Below, in pieces: positions 37,034 to 44,874 of a DNA stretch of 64,000 nt (positions are counted from its first letter, which is position 1; each line of letters starts with the position of its first letter). The notes beneath the pieces are model-generated. The model was given only the letters and a program-made list of their open reading frames with translations. It searched no databases and was not told where the DNA came from. Both the position numbers and the translations under genes were made by a program. The DNA is taken from contig NZ_VRMG01000005.1 in the NCBI RefSeq assembly GCF_008040105.1, positions 248,001 to 312,000 of the forward strand, read 5' to 3'. The DNA is from Lacisediminihabitans profunda. GTDB taxonomy: Bacteria; Actinomycetota; Actinomycetes; Actinomycetales; Microbacteriaceae.

Positions 37034-37107
37034 GCCCCCATAGCCCAATCGGCAGAGGCAGACGACTTAAAATCGTCCCAGTCAGGGTTCGAATCCCTGT
37101 GGGGGCA
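37034..37107 (+). tRNA. tRNA-Leu (UAA anticodon) with short variable arm
   Basis: A 74-base cloverleaf: acceptor GCCCCCA (37034-37040) pairs with TGGGGGC (37100-37106), discriminator A at 37107 (a leucine identity base), no encoded CCA. The D stem is a 3-bp GCC/GGC, the anticodon stem GACGA/TCGTC closes the loop CTTAAAA with anticodon TAA at 37068-37070, and the T arm is CAGGG/CCCTG with loop TTCGAAT. The variable region is only five bases (CCAGT), unlike the long arm of standard bacterial tRNA-Leu. Confidence 0.93.
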
Positions 37108-37126
37108 CTTCGCCGACGGCCAGAAT

Positions 37127-37140
37127 CCCGGAATTCCGGG
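37127..37140. repeat. 14-bp perfect palindrome CCCGGAATTCCGGG
   Basis: A continuous 14-bp palindrome 20 bases after the tRNA. There is no T-run. The stretch 37108-37275 has no credible gene. Confidence 0.5.
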
Positions 37141-37275
37141 GCTGAATCGGGTATCAGGCGTCGCGAAGGCGGCGGGAACTCGGCCGGCGACGTCGAGCTT
37201 GCCGTCCCGAGGGACCGGCACGGGATCTTCACCCCGACGAGATGCTCGTGTCGTGATAGAAGCCACAGGCGAGCA

Positions 37276-37488
37276 CTATCGCCGGTTCGGGTCGTTCTCC
37301 TGCGGGTGGCGGGCGCGGCCGCGCATGTTTCCTGCTCCGTTGAAAATGAATGCGATGATCAGGGCCAGGCTGAACGGCCACGTGTCGTAGTGCCAGAAGA
37401 AACGGCCGACAAATCCCAGGCCGGCCAGGGTCAGCATCACCCAGTACACAGCCCCGGCGATCGTCATCCGTCTCCACGCAGTGATCAC
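37276..37488 (-). CDS. Small two-helix membrane protein, unknown function
   Basis: A 70-residue protein with two hydrophobic segments (MTIAGAVYWVMLTLAGLGFV and WPFSLALIIAFIFNGAG) and a basic, proline-containing tail. GTG 37488 is preferred because CATACT lies six bases upstream on the minus strand, the leaderless pattern; a start at 37536 would add a charged extension. Not recognised as a named family, but the base composition and the good membrane segments argue for a real gene. Confidence 0.6.
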   Translation of the reverse strand: MITAWRRMTIAGAVYWVMLTLAGLGFVGRFFWHYDTWPFSLALIIAFIFNGAGNMRGRARHPQENDPNRR

Positions 37489-37643
37489 CAGATCAGTATG
37501 CGCCCTCGTGCCCTCAGAAATGAGAATTCTTCCCACCGCGAGCCGGGGCGAGTTGTAGGGTAGTGCCGAGCCCGCCCAAGGTCTACCCTCCCGTAGAGGG
37601 TGTCGGTGCTTCCCGGCAATCGTGGCTCAGCGAAGGAGTGGAC

Positions 37644-38264
37644 GTGGCCGGCCGATTCGTGTACTGGATGAATGTCTCGCTCGATCTTTTCATCGAGCGA
37701 GAGGCGGGCGAGCACGGTGACATCGAAGGGCCCAGTTGGATCCGTCTGGGTGAGCCGCTGCATCGCGAATTCAACGCTCGCGCGCGGGCGATGTCGATGA
37801 TGGTTCAGGGCCGTAAAGTCTACGAGATGATGGATCCGTTCTGGCCGAACGCTCGCACGGACGAATCCCTGCCGGGCTTCCTGCGCGAGTACGGCGAGAT
37901 CTGGACGAACATACCCAAGGTGCTCGTCTCGCGCACGCGCACGACGGCCGAACACAACACGCGCATCATCGGCGGCGACAACGCGATCGAACAGCTCGCC
38001 GTGCTGCGGCAGGAGACTGAGGGAGACATCGGCATCGGTGGCGCGAATCTCGCCACTCAGCTGTTGCGGGCTCACCTGCTCGACGAGCTCTTGCTGTTCA
38101 CACACCCGGTCGTGCTCGGAGCCGGCCGGCCACTCTTCGATGCTCTTGACCACCCCATCGAACTCGACCTCGTGGAACAGGGTTCGTTCGACCAAGGAGT
38201 GACGATGCACCGCTACGCGGTGCGCGGGGCGTTGGTCGGATCGGCTCCAGATCTGACGAACTGA
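37644..38264 (+). CDS. Dihydrofolate reductase/RibD C-terminal-like protein
   Basis: A 206-residue protein of the RibD C-terminal (deaminase-reductase) superfamily. Visible features are GRFVYWMNVSLDLFIE at the start, GRKVYEMMDPFW, VLVSRTRTTAEHNTRII and DIGIGGANLATQLLRAHLLDELLLFTHPVVLGAG, the last two holding the nucleotide-binding glycines. GTG 37644 has AAGGAG five bases upstream; the frame extends further without homology. These proteins are frequent companions of DGPF proteins and ECF sigma factors, which follow here. Substrate unknown. Confidence 0.85.
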   Translation: MAGRFVYWMNVSLDLFIEREAGEHGDIEGPSWIRLGEPLHREFNARARAMSMMVQGRKVYEMMDPFWPNARTDESLPGFLREYGEIWTNIPKVLVSRTRTTAEHNTRIIGGDNAIEQLAVLRQETEGDIGIGGANLATQLLRAHLLDELLLFTHPVVLGAGRPLFDALDHPIELDLVEQGSFDQGVTMHRYAVRGALVGSAPDLTN

Positions 38265-38392
38265 ACGTCCGGCTTTTGGGCGGGCTGACTGAACACGTTG
38301 CGCGGGACAATGCGGTCATAGCCGGTCCGGCCTTGATCCTGCGGTGGCGCGAACCGCCTCCCTCGGAAAGCATCCAAAGATTCTTCAGCATT

Positions 38393-38418
38393 TGTCGATT
38401 TGGCATCGCGCCGTTCGA
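38393..38418 (+). promoter_or_regulatory. Candidate ECF42-type promoter (TGTCGA-N16-TCGA)
   Basis: TGTCGA (38393-38398), 16 bases, then TCGA (38415-38418), about 52 bases before the DGPF gene. As I recall, the ECF42 consensus has TGTCGA at -35 with a CGA-containing -10, so the sigma factor encoded at 38913 may transcribe this operon itself. Confidence 0.5.
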
Positions 38419-38469
38419 CCTAGGGGTGAGAAGCTCGAACAGCGACCTTCCAGAATCAAGGAGTAGAAG

Positions 38470-38889
38470 ATGGCCAAATACATGCTGATCATGCGCGCGA
38501 CGGACGAGTCGTTCGCGAATTTCACGAGCGTCGACTTCACGGAGATCCTCGAGGCGATGGGCAAGTTCAACGACGAGCTGATCCGGGCCGGCGTGTTGCT
38601 GGCGGCTGAAGGCCTCGACGACGCGAACAACGGGGTCGTGGTCGACTTCACGGGGGAAACGCCGGTCGTGACTGACGGTCCCTACGGAGAGACCAAGGAG
38701 CTGTTCAACGGGTACTACATTCTCGACGTCGCATCGATTCAGGAGGCTGTCGAGTGGGCCAAGCGCGCACCGATGACGGCGGGCAGCAAGACCGAGATCC
38801 GTCGCGTGCCGTCGATCGATGAATTCCCTCAGGACAACGTCTGGATCCAGAAGGAGCGCGCCTGGCGCGAGCAGACCGGGCAGCTCTGA
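38470..38889 (+). CDS. YciI-related DGPF-domain protein
   Basis: A 139-residue YCII/DGPF-family protein. The N-terminus MAKYMLIMRATDESFANF and the name-giving motif are visible as VTDGPYGETKELFNGYYILD. The start has AAGGAG upstream. DGPF proteins are the conserved neighbours of ECF42 sigma factors, encoded 23 bases downstream here, and are thought to be their targets rather than anti-sigma factors. Enzymatic activity is unknown; relatives include dehydrochlorinase-like and peroxide-related proteins. Confidence 0.92.
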   Translation: MAKYMLIMRATDESFANFTSVDFTEILEAMGKFNDELIRAGVLLAAEGLDDANNGVVVDFTGETPVVTDGPYGETKELFNGYYILDVASIQEAVEWAKRAPMTAGSKTEIRRVPSIDEFPQDNVWIQKERAWREQTGQL

Positions 38890-38912
38890 TCGAGTGAGGC
38901 AGTTGGGATCCG

Positions 38913-40220
38913 ATGAGTAGGGCCGAGGCGAGGCGCGCCGTCGAGGCGGTGTGGCGGATGGAGTCCGCCCGCATCGTCGGTGCCCTCGCCCGCTATACCG
39001 GAGACTTCTCGCTGGCCGAGGATCTCGCCCAGGAGGCACTCGCTGAGGCGCTGGTTTCCTGGTCGGTCAACGGACTGCCGGCCGAGCCGACCGGTTGGCT
39101 GCTCACCGTAGGCCGTCGCCGGGCGATCGACGTCTTTCGACGCCGGTCCGCCCGCGACGAACGGTACGTTCTGCTTGCCCGTGACCTTGACGAGGAGTTG
39201 CCCGGCGTGGACGTGCTGTTCAATCCCGACGCCATCGACGATGACGTGCTCGCCTTGATGTTCATCTCGTGTCATCCAGTGCTGTCGAAGGAGTCACGGA
39301 TCGCATTGACACTGCGGGTCATCGGCGGACTCACGACCGACGAGATCGCCAAAGCCTTCCTGGTGCCCGCGCCGACGATCCAGGCGCGCATCACCCGCGC
39401 CAAAAAGACGCTTGCGGCCGCCGAAATCCCCTTCGTCGTTCCCGAACCGCACGAGATAGCCGAGCGGCTCGGCTCGGTGCTTCAGGTTGTCTACCTGATC
39501 TTCACGGAGGGCTCGTTCGCATCGGCTGGTGAGGAGTGGATTCGCACGGATCTGGCCAGCGAGGCGCGCCGACTGGCTCGTGTGCTGGTGCGACTCAAGC
39601 CGGAGCCCGAGGTATTTGGGCTGATCGCGCTATTGGAACTCACTGCGGCCCGTTTTCCCGCGCGACTCGACGAACTGGGCCGCCCCGTGCTCCTGGAGGA
39701 CCAGGATCGACGGCTGTGGGACCAGTCGGCGATCCGGCGCGGACGTGCGGCCCTCGCACGAGCCGTGGACGCCGGACATGGACTCGGCGCGTACGGTCTC
39801 CAGGCATCCATCGCCGAGTGTCACGCGGTGGCGCACTCGGTTGCCGAGACCGACTGGCAGCGGATCGTCATCCTCTACGAAGCCCTCGGACGGCTGACAC
39901 CATCGCCCATCATCGAACTGGGTCGTGCGGTCGCAGTCGCGATGGCCTCCGGTCCGGCGGATGGCCTCGCGCTGGTGGACGCGATCGCGTCACGCGGCGA
40001 ACTGGCCGGCTCGCACCTGCTCCCCGCGATCCGCGGGGAAATTCTCACCCGACTCGGCCGCCCGGACGAGGCGCGGACCGCACTCCTGCAGGCCATAGAG
40101 CTGTGCGGGAACGCCGTCGAACGCGCAGCCCTCCAGCGAAAGGTCAACGACATCGGCGACCACCGGGGCACCGCCGCTGAACCCGCCACGAGCAATGTTC
40201 CACAAGGAGAATATCCGTAA
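38913..40220 (+). CDS. ECF42-group RNA polymerase sigma factor with long C-terminal extension
   Basis: A 435-residue sigma factor. Sigma2 covers about residues 15-85 (YTGDFSLAEDLAQEALAEAL, GWLLTVGRRRAIDVFRR) and sigma4 about 125-175 (ALTLRVIGGLTTDEIAKAFL, PTIQARITRAKK). A C-terminal extension of roughly 240 residues follows, rich in TPR-like helices, with the family segment VYLIFTEGSF. Together with the adjacent DGPF gene this identifies group ECF42, in which the extension is needed for activity and no anti-sigma factor is used. Stop TAA overlaps the next start by one base. Confidence 0.93.
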   Translation: MSRAEARRAVEAVWRMESARIVGALARYTGDFSLAEDLAQEALAEALVSWSVNGLPAEPTGWLLTVGRRRAIDVFRRRSARDERYVLLARDLDEELPGVDVLFNPDAIDDDVLALMFISCHPVLSKESRIALTLRVIGGLTTDEIAKAFLVPAPTIQARITRAKKTLAAAEIPFVVPEPHEIAERLGSVLQVVYLIFTEGSFASAGEEWIRTDLASEARRLARVLVRLKPEPEVFGLIALLELTAARFPARLDELGRPVLLEDQDRRLWDQSAIRRGRAALARAVDAGHGLGAYGLQASIAECHAVAHSVAETDWQRIVILYEALGRLTPSPIIELGRAVAVAMASGPADGLALVDAIASRGELAGSHLLPAIRGEILTRLGRPDEARTALLQAIELCGNAVERAALQRKVNDIGDHRGTAAEPATSNVPQGEYP

Positions 40221-40402
40221 TGTCACTGACAAATCCTGATCCAAGAGTCACGCAATACATCGATGACTCTGAGGCTTTTGCCCAACCGATCCTCAATCAT
40301 CTGAGAGAGCAGATCCATCTGCACTGCCCCGCTGTCGTGGAATCAATCAAGTGGGCTAATCCGCATTTCACATGGGATGGGACCGTTCTACCGGGCGAGT
40401 AG
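40220..40402 (+). pseudogene. Truncated DUF1801-like gene
   Basis: A 60-codon frame whose first 54 residues match the N-terminal part of DUF1801/YdhG-type proteins (DPRVTQYIDDSEAFAQPILN, CPAVVESIKWANPHFTWDG). Intact relatives continue for another 60 or more residues; here a stop follows. The ATG overlaps the ECF42 stop (TAATG), so the intact ancestor was probably part of the ECF42 operon. Confidence 0.7.
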
Positions 40403-40921
40403 ATCCGAGATCATCTCGTATTACGGAGGGTCGTTCAGGAACTACCTCGTCAGCGCGCTCATCGGATCGATTCCGATTCTGGTCGCGAACTGGAGCCGAA
40501 CTCTGTGGCCCCGTCTCGCGGTGTCAGTGGCGTTGATTGCCGTCCAACTGATCACAGGAAGCATTTTCGTACTCACCCCACGGGCCGCCTGAACTCGGGC
40601 GGGGTGGATTTCGCGTTCTCCTCGCCGCCGGTAAATCGCGGGGGACATGATTGGGACATCCCGAAGTCCAAACGACTCCCGCGAACGATGCATCGCGGCG
40701 CCGGCGATATCGATCGATTGGGCGGGCGGAGCGTCGAATGGCTGGTGTTGCGGAAGGATGCCGACACTGTAGCCGCAGCAATCCTCGACGTGATCGCGAA
40801 GACGTGAGGCGGCGGTCGCGCATGACCCGCGAGCCTTCGCGCCCCAAGAGTTCACCATCCCCTCAATCGACAGACACTCAAAAGTTGAGCCCCGAGAAGC
40901 CGCGGATGAGACCGTCGAGGC
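40403..40921. other. Decayed intergenic stretch with coding fragments
   Basis: About 520 bases with no intact recognisable gene. One frame (40386-40592) encodes a plausible two-helix membrane fragment (NYLVSALIGSIPILVANW, LAVSVALIAVQLITGSIF), and another (about 40610-40807) a fragment ending in WLVLRKDADTVAAAILDVIA. They are in different frames, lack good starts and look like 3' remnants of lost genes. The promoter of the following glycosyltransferase must also lie here. Confidence 0.5.
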
Positions 40922-42055
40922 ATGAGGATCGCGATTGTCGCCGAGACCTACCTTCCCCTCGTCAACGGAGTCACACACTCGCTGCAGCGCGTGCTCGAGC
41001 ATCTCGTCCGCCGGGGCGACGAGGTGCTGGTGATCGCCCCGGCGGCGGTCGGGGCGAATGACGTCGACCAACGCGATGGTGTGAGTGTCGTGCGGTTGCC
41101 GTCTGTTTCTGTGGCCGGGTATTCCGATGTGCGCCTTGCCGTCGGCGGAGTCTCGCGGGTGCGCCGCCTACTCGCGGGTTTTGCGCCCGACATCGTTCAC
41201 CTCGCCTCGCCGTTCGAACTCGGACGCCGGGCGATACGCGCGGCGGAGCAACTGGGAATTCCGACCGTCGCGGTGTACCAGACGGATGTGCCCGGCTACC
41301 TCGGGAAGTACGGCGTCCCATTCCTCGAGGCCTGGGCGTGGCAGCGAGTCGCCGCGATCCACCAGCTCGCGACCCTCACCCTGGCCCCCTCGCTCTCCGC
41401 GGCACGTCAGCTCGATGCGCACGGCATCCCGAGGGTCGAACTCTGGGGTCGCGGAGTGGACACCACCCGCTTTCATCCGGGCAAACGAAGCGCGGCATTC
41501 CGGGCGAAGGCGGCACCGAACGACGAGGTCCTCATCGGCTACGTGGGACGTCTCGCGGTGGAGAAGCAGGTGGAAGACCTGGCCGCCCTCGACAACATCG
41601 AGGGCACTCGGGTGGTGATCGTCGGAGACGGTCCAGAGCGGGAGGCGCTCGAGGCCGTGCTGCCGAACGCCTACTTCACCGGATTCCTGGGCGGGGAACA
41701 GCTCGCCACTGCCCTGGCGAGCATCGATCTCTTCGTGCACCCGGGGGAGCTCGAGACCTTCTGCCAGACGATCCAGGAGGCGATGGCCTCCGGAGTGCCG
41801 GTGGTGGCGACCGGCCGGGGCGGCCCGGTCGACCTCGTCGACCCGTCGCGTACCGGCTGGTTGTACACACCGGGCGACCTCGGGCAACTGCGCCGCCACG
41901 TCGTGGACCTCGTCGGAGACGATGCCAAGCGTGCCGCGTTCGCCGAGGCCGCGTTCCAGAGTGTGCAGGGTCGCACCTGGCCCGTGGTCTGTGAATTGCT
42001 GCTGCACCACTTCGAATGCGCGATCGCCGAGCACGCGCTTCTTGCCCGGCGGTGA
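40922..42055 (+). CDS. GT4-family glycosyltransferase, mannosyltransferase-like
   Basis: A 377-residue GT-B enzyme. N-terminal motif RIAIVAETYLPLVNGVTHSLQRVL, then LASPFELGRRAIRAAEQLG and VYQTDVPGYLGKYG resemble GDP-mannose-dependent alpha-mannosyltransferases of the MgtA/PimB type. The donor-binding half has IGYVGRLAVEKQVEDL and the E-x7-E motif in HPGELETFCQTIQEAMASGVPVVA. It may mannosylate a glycolipid or cell-envelope polymer. Start ATG 40922; overlaps the SGNH hydrolase gene by 4 bases. Confidence 0.9.
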   Translation: MRIAIVAETYLPLVNGVTHSLQRVLEHLVRRGDEVLVIAPAAVGANDVDQRDGVSVVRLPSVSVAGYSDVRLAVGGVSRVRRLLAGFAPDIVHLASPFELGRRAIRAAEQLGIPTVAVYQTDVPGYLGKYGVPFLEAWAWQRVAAIHQLATLTLAPSLSAARQLDAHGIPRVELWGRGVDTTRFHPGKRSAAFRAKAAPNDEVLIGYVGRLAVEKQVEDLAALDNIEGTRVVIVGDGPEREALEAVLPNAYFTGFLGGEQLATALASIDLFVHPGELETFCQTIQEAMASGVPVVATGRGGPVDLVDPSRTGWLYTPGDLGQLRRHVVDLVGDDAKRAAFAEAAFQSVQGRTWPVVCELLLHHFECAIAEHALLARR

Positions 42056-42939
42056 CGGGAACGGCGGTGACGGGATCGGCCGCGGATCCGAGCTCGGGAG
42101 AGGGGGCCACCACGGTTCGCCTCTACGTCGCGCTGGGCGACTCGTTCACGGAGGGCGTCGGAGATCCGGATCCGCGCCTGCCGAACGGGGTGCGCGGCTG
42201 GGCCGATCGAGTGGCCGAGAGACTTGCGAAGGCGGAACCCGGCTGGCAGTACGCGAACCTGGCCGTGCGCAGCAAGAGGCTGCGGGATGTCGTCGCAGAC
42301 CAGCTGGACTCGGCGGTGCGACTGCACCCCACCCTCATCACTCTCTACGCCGGCGGCAACGACGTGATGGACCCCGGCACGGAGATCGGATCCCTCCTCG
42401 ACGACTACGAGAGACTCGTGGCCGCTCTGGCGAAGACCGGCGCGACCATCCTCTTGTTCACCGGCTACGACGTTCCCCTCTATCCCGTGGTCTGGCTGTT
42501 CCGGCGCCGAAACCACGCCTACAACGACGGCGTGCGCCGCATCGCAGAGAAGTACGGCGCGACACTCGTGGACTATTGGACCTTCGAGGGCTACGAAGAC
42601 AGGCGGATGTGGTCAGCAGACCGACTTCATCTCTCGAAGGCAGGCCACAAGGCGCTCGCCGCCCGGGTGCTCGATGTGCTGGCGGTGCATCACTCGATCA
42701 ACGCCAAAAAGATCAAGGCCAAGAAGTTCGCGCCGCTCGAGTCGCGGTCGACTCGACGGTGGCTGATCGACCAGAGCCTGTGGGTGCGCGACTGGGTGGT
42801 TCCGCTGCTTCATCGCAAGATCAGGCGGGTGACGCTCGGTGACTGGCTGGAGCCGCGCTGGCCGCATCCCGTGGAGGTTCCGCCGAAGGGTGGCTTGCGT
42901 CGCCTGGTGAGAGACCGCGAAGCCGGGCCCCGTGGCTGA
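42052..42939 (+). CDS. SGNH/GDSL hydrolase
   Basis: A 295-residue esterase-type hydrolase. Block I YVALGDSFTEGVGDPDP (nucleophile Ser), block III LYAGGNDVMDP (Asn) and block V DRLHLSKAGH (Asp/His) are all present. No signal peptide is evident, so it may act in the cytoplasm. GTG 42052 overlaps the glycosyltransferase stop; GTG 42067 is an alternative. A basic C-terminal region of about 80 residues beyond the hydrolase core is unusual and may bind membrane or nucleic acid. Could deacylate or acetyl-edit the glycan made by its neighbour. Confidence 0.88.
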   Translation: MTGTAVTGSAADPSSGEGATTVRLYVALGDSFTEGVGDPDPRLPNGVRGWADRVAERLAKAEPGWQYANLAVRSKRLRDVVADQLDSAVRLHPTLITLYAGGNDVMDPGTEIGSLLDDYERLVAALAKTGATILLFTGYDVPLYPVVWLFRRRNHAYNDGVRRIAEKYGATLVDYWTFEGYEDRRMWSADRLHLSKAGHKALAARVLDVLAVHHSINAKKIKAKKFAPLESRSTRRWLIDQSLWVRDWVVPLLHRKIRRVTLGDWLEPRWPHPVEVPPKGGLRRLVRDREAGPRG

Positions 42940-43567
42940 CGTCGCCGATCTGATCTACGCTGTGGCCCGGTCGCCGTGGGCACTGTTTGCGTTGGTCGGC
43001 CTGCTCGTCATCGACGGGTTCTTCCCGCTCGTGCCGGGGGAGACGATGGTGGTCACGCTCGCGGCGCTCGGCGCATCCGGCCACGGACCCGAGCCCGTCG
43101 CCGTGCTGGTGGTGGCCACCGCGGCGACCATGGTGGGAGACGGAATCGCCTTCCTGATCGGGCGTTCGATCCATCCGGCGCGCAGGGTCTGGATGCGCGG
43201 ATCGAAGGCGCAAACCGCGCTGCTGTGGGCATCCGGCCGAATCGAACGCAACCCGGGTACCATTCTCGTCGGCGCGAAGTTCCTCCCGTTCGTGCGCGTG
43301 GCGGTGACGATGACGGCAGGGGCGAGCGGCCTCCCGGCGTGGAGATACCTGGTCTTCTCCCTCCTCTCCGCCACGATCTACACGGCGTACCACGTCGGGG
43401 TCGCGGTTGCGGCGGGAGAACTGTTCATCGCCGACCCGTTCGTCGGGCTTGCCGCGTCGATCGCGTTCGGGATTCTCTCCGCGACGGCGATCGGCGGCAT
43501 TCACGGAATGGTGACGCGGGCCCAGCGCTCGCGGGCGGCCGCGTCCGTCGAGCACGGGGATTTGTAG
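42932..43567 (+). CDS. DedA family membrane protein
   Basis: A 211-residue DedA/SNARE-associated membrane protein. Family features: LLVIDGFFPLVPGETMVV (the E residue of the re-entrant helix), GDGIAFLIGRSI, GTILVGAKFLPFVRVAVTMTAGASGLP (conserved R and G). DedA proteins flip undecaprenyl phosphate or phospholipids. It overlaps the SGNH gene by 8 bases, so glycosyltransferase, hydrolase and DedA probably form one envelope-related operon. Confidence 0.9.
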   Translation: MADVADLIYAVARSPWALFALVGLLVIDGFFPLVPGETMVVTLAALGASGHGPEPVAVLVVATAATMVGDGIAFLIGRSIHPARRVWMRGSKAQTALLWASGRIERNPGTILVGAKFLPFVRVAVTMTAGASGLPAWRYLVFSLLSATIYTAYHVGVAVAAGELFIADPFVGLAASIAFGILSATAIGGIHGMVTRAQRSRAAASVEHGDL

Positions 43568-43573
43568 CCTGAA

Positions 43574-44191
43574 TCAGTGGGTCGTGTCCTCCCGCGTGAT
43601 GCGGGCGGAGCGCACCGACTGGTAGTGCCGGGCCGCGCGCGCGCGGTTGCCACAGGCAACCGAGCACCATTCCCGTCGAGGGTGGGTCTTCACGAAGTAC
43701 AGCACGCACCCCGGCGCGTAACACGCCCGCAGTTGGGAGCCGTTCTCGCCCAGGAGTTGCTGGGCTTCCGAGGCGACTTCGGCCAGACCGGCAACCACCG
43801 GAGAGCCTGCGGGGGTGGCGGCGAGCTCGAGATGTCCCTCATTCAATCGCAGTCGCGGCACACTGCGCTCGCGGACTGCCTCGTTCACGGCTCGGGTCGC
43901 ATCCTCCACGCTTGCGACGGCAGACTCGGCGGCTGGGCGCTGGTCGCTGGTGACATGGGCTGCCAGTCGGCGCACCGAATCTCGCAGAACTCGCGCGCTC
44001 TGGAACTCCTTCTGCGTCGCCGTGACGCCTGCACGGTCGAGGCCGACAGCATCCAGCCAGGCATCAAGATCCGTCGGCGCGGCGAAGTCGTCGTGCACAC
44101 CCGCGGTATCGGCCCAGATCGTGGCCATCAGCCGCACCGGGGTCGGCTCCTCGGGGAGCACCCAGCTGCGATCCGGTCCATCGTTTTCCAT
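43574..44191 (-). CDS. CGNR zinc-finger (ABATE) transcriptional regulator
   Basis: A 205-residue regulator with an N-terminal ABATE ligand-type domain and the C-terminal zinc finger CYAPGCVLYF ... WCSVACGNRARAARHY, which contains the name-giving CGNR. Minus-strand TATATT lies six bases before ATG 44191, so its transcript is leaderless. It is divergent from the CMD-PNPOx-NTF2 operon, and the palindrome 44204-44231 between them is the obvious operator. Effector unknown. Confidence 0.9.
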   Translation of the reverse strand: MENDGPDRSWVLPEEPTPVRLMATIWADTAGVHDDFAAPTDLDAWLDAVGLDRAGVTATQKEFQSARVLRDSVRRLAAHVTSDQRPAAESAVASVEDATRAVNEAVRERSVPRLRLNEGHLELAATPAGSPVVAGLAEVASEAQQLLGENGSQLRACYAPGCVLYFVKTHPRREWCSVACGNRARAARHYQSVRSARITREDTTH

Positions 44192-44203
44192 GCGGCAAAT
44201 ATA

Positions 44204-44231
44204 TCACGGATGAATTGAGTTGCATCCGTGA
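44204..44231. promoter_or_regulatory. Palindromic operator TCACGGATG-N10-CATCCGTGA
   Basis: Perfect 9-bp arms (44204-44212 and 44223-44231) with a 10-base spacer, about 21 bases centre to centre. The right arm overlaps a -35-like TTGCAT (44220-44225) that pairs with TATAAC (44244-44249) to serve the rightward operon; the left arm abuts the leftward -10. A further half site, ACGGATGAAC, starts near 44256. Suits repression of both directions by the CGNR regulator. Confidence 0.65.
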
Positions 44232-44302
44232 GATTACCCGTGGTATAACCTGTAACGGATGAACCTGAGTTCATGCATTAGAAACCAAGGAGACAGAGAC
44301 CC

Positions 44303-44851
44303 ATGACTACCGCTATCGCCACGATCGTCCCCATCCAGCCCGAGACCGCCACGGGCGTTGCCAAGGATCTGCTCGACCAGGTGCAGAAGGGACTGGGTCT
44401 CGTTCCGAACATGACGAAGGTCATGGCGAACAGCCCGGCACTGCTGAAGGGCTACCTCGCCCTTTCCGCCGCGGTCGCAACCGGCAGCATTCCCGCGGCG
44501 GTTCGTGAGCGCCTGGCAATCTCCACGGCGCAGCTGAACGGCTGCGAGTACTGCCTGTCTGCGCACACCTACATCGGCGGCAACATCGCCAAGGTGGATG
44601 CCGCCGAGCTGGATGCCGCGCGCCGCTCCGAGTCGAGTGACCCCCACGTGGGCGCGCTTCTGAAGCTCTCCCAGGCGATCGCCGAAAACGCGGGCGACGT
44701 GCACGATGACGCACTCGGCGTGGCCCGTGCCGCCGGCGTGACCGACGCGGAGATCGGCGAGCTGGTGGCCAACCTCGCGTTGAACATCCTGACCAACTAC
44801 TTCAACGTGCTAGCCAACGTGGAGAACGACTGGCCGGTAGTCGGGCTGTAG
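44303..44851 (+). CDS. Carboxymuconolactone decarboxylase family (AhpD-like) protein
   Basis: A 182-residue all-helical CMD/AhpD-type protein. The redox-active motif is complete: [14 protein letters not shown] with the CxxC and the histidine that follows; residues upstream ([20 protein letters not shown]) match peroxidase-related members. AAGGAG precedes the ATG. It probably reduces peroxides or alkyl substrates through the cysteine pair. First gene of an operon controlled by the divergent CGNR regulator. Confidence 0.92.
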   Translation: MTTAIATIVPIQPETATGVAKDLLDQVQKGLGLVPNMTKVMANSPALLKGYLALSAAVATGSIPAAVRERLAISTAQLNGCEYCLSAHTYIGGNIAKVDAAELDAARRSESSDPHVGALLKLSQAIAENAGDVHDDALGVARAAGVTDAEIGELVANLALNILTNYFNVLANVENDWPVVGL

Positions 44852-44874
44852 GCCTCGACTCGTTCCTCAAGGAC

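Noticed and set aside
37127-37140. Palindrome after the tRNA as intrinsic terminator
   Set aside because: No T-run follows and the palindrome has no loop; it is listed only as a repeat.
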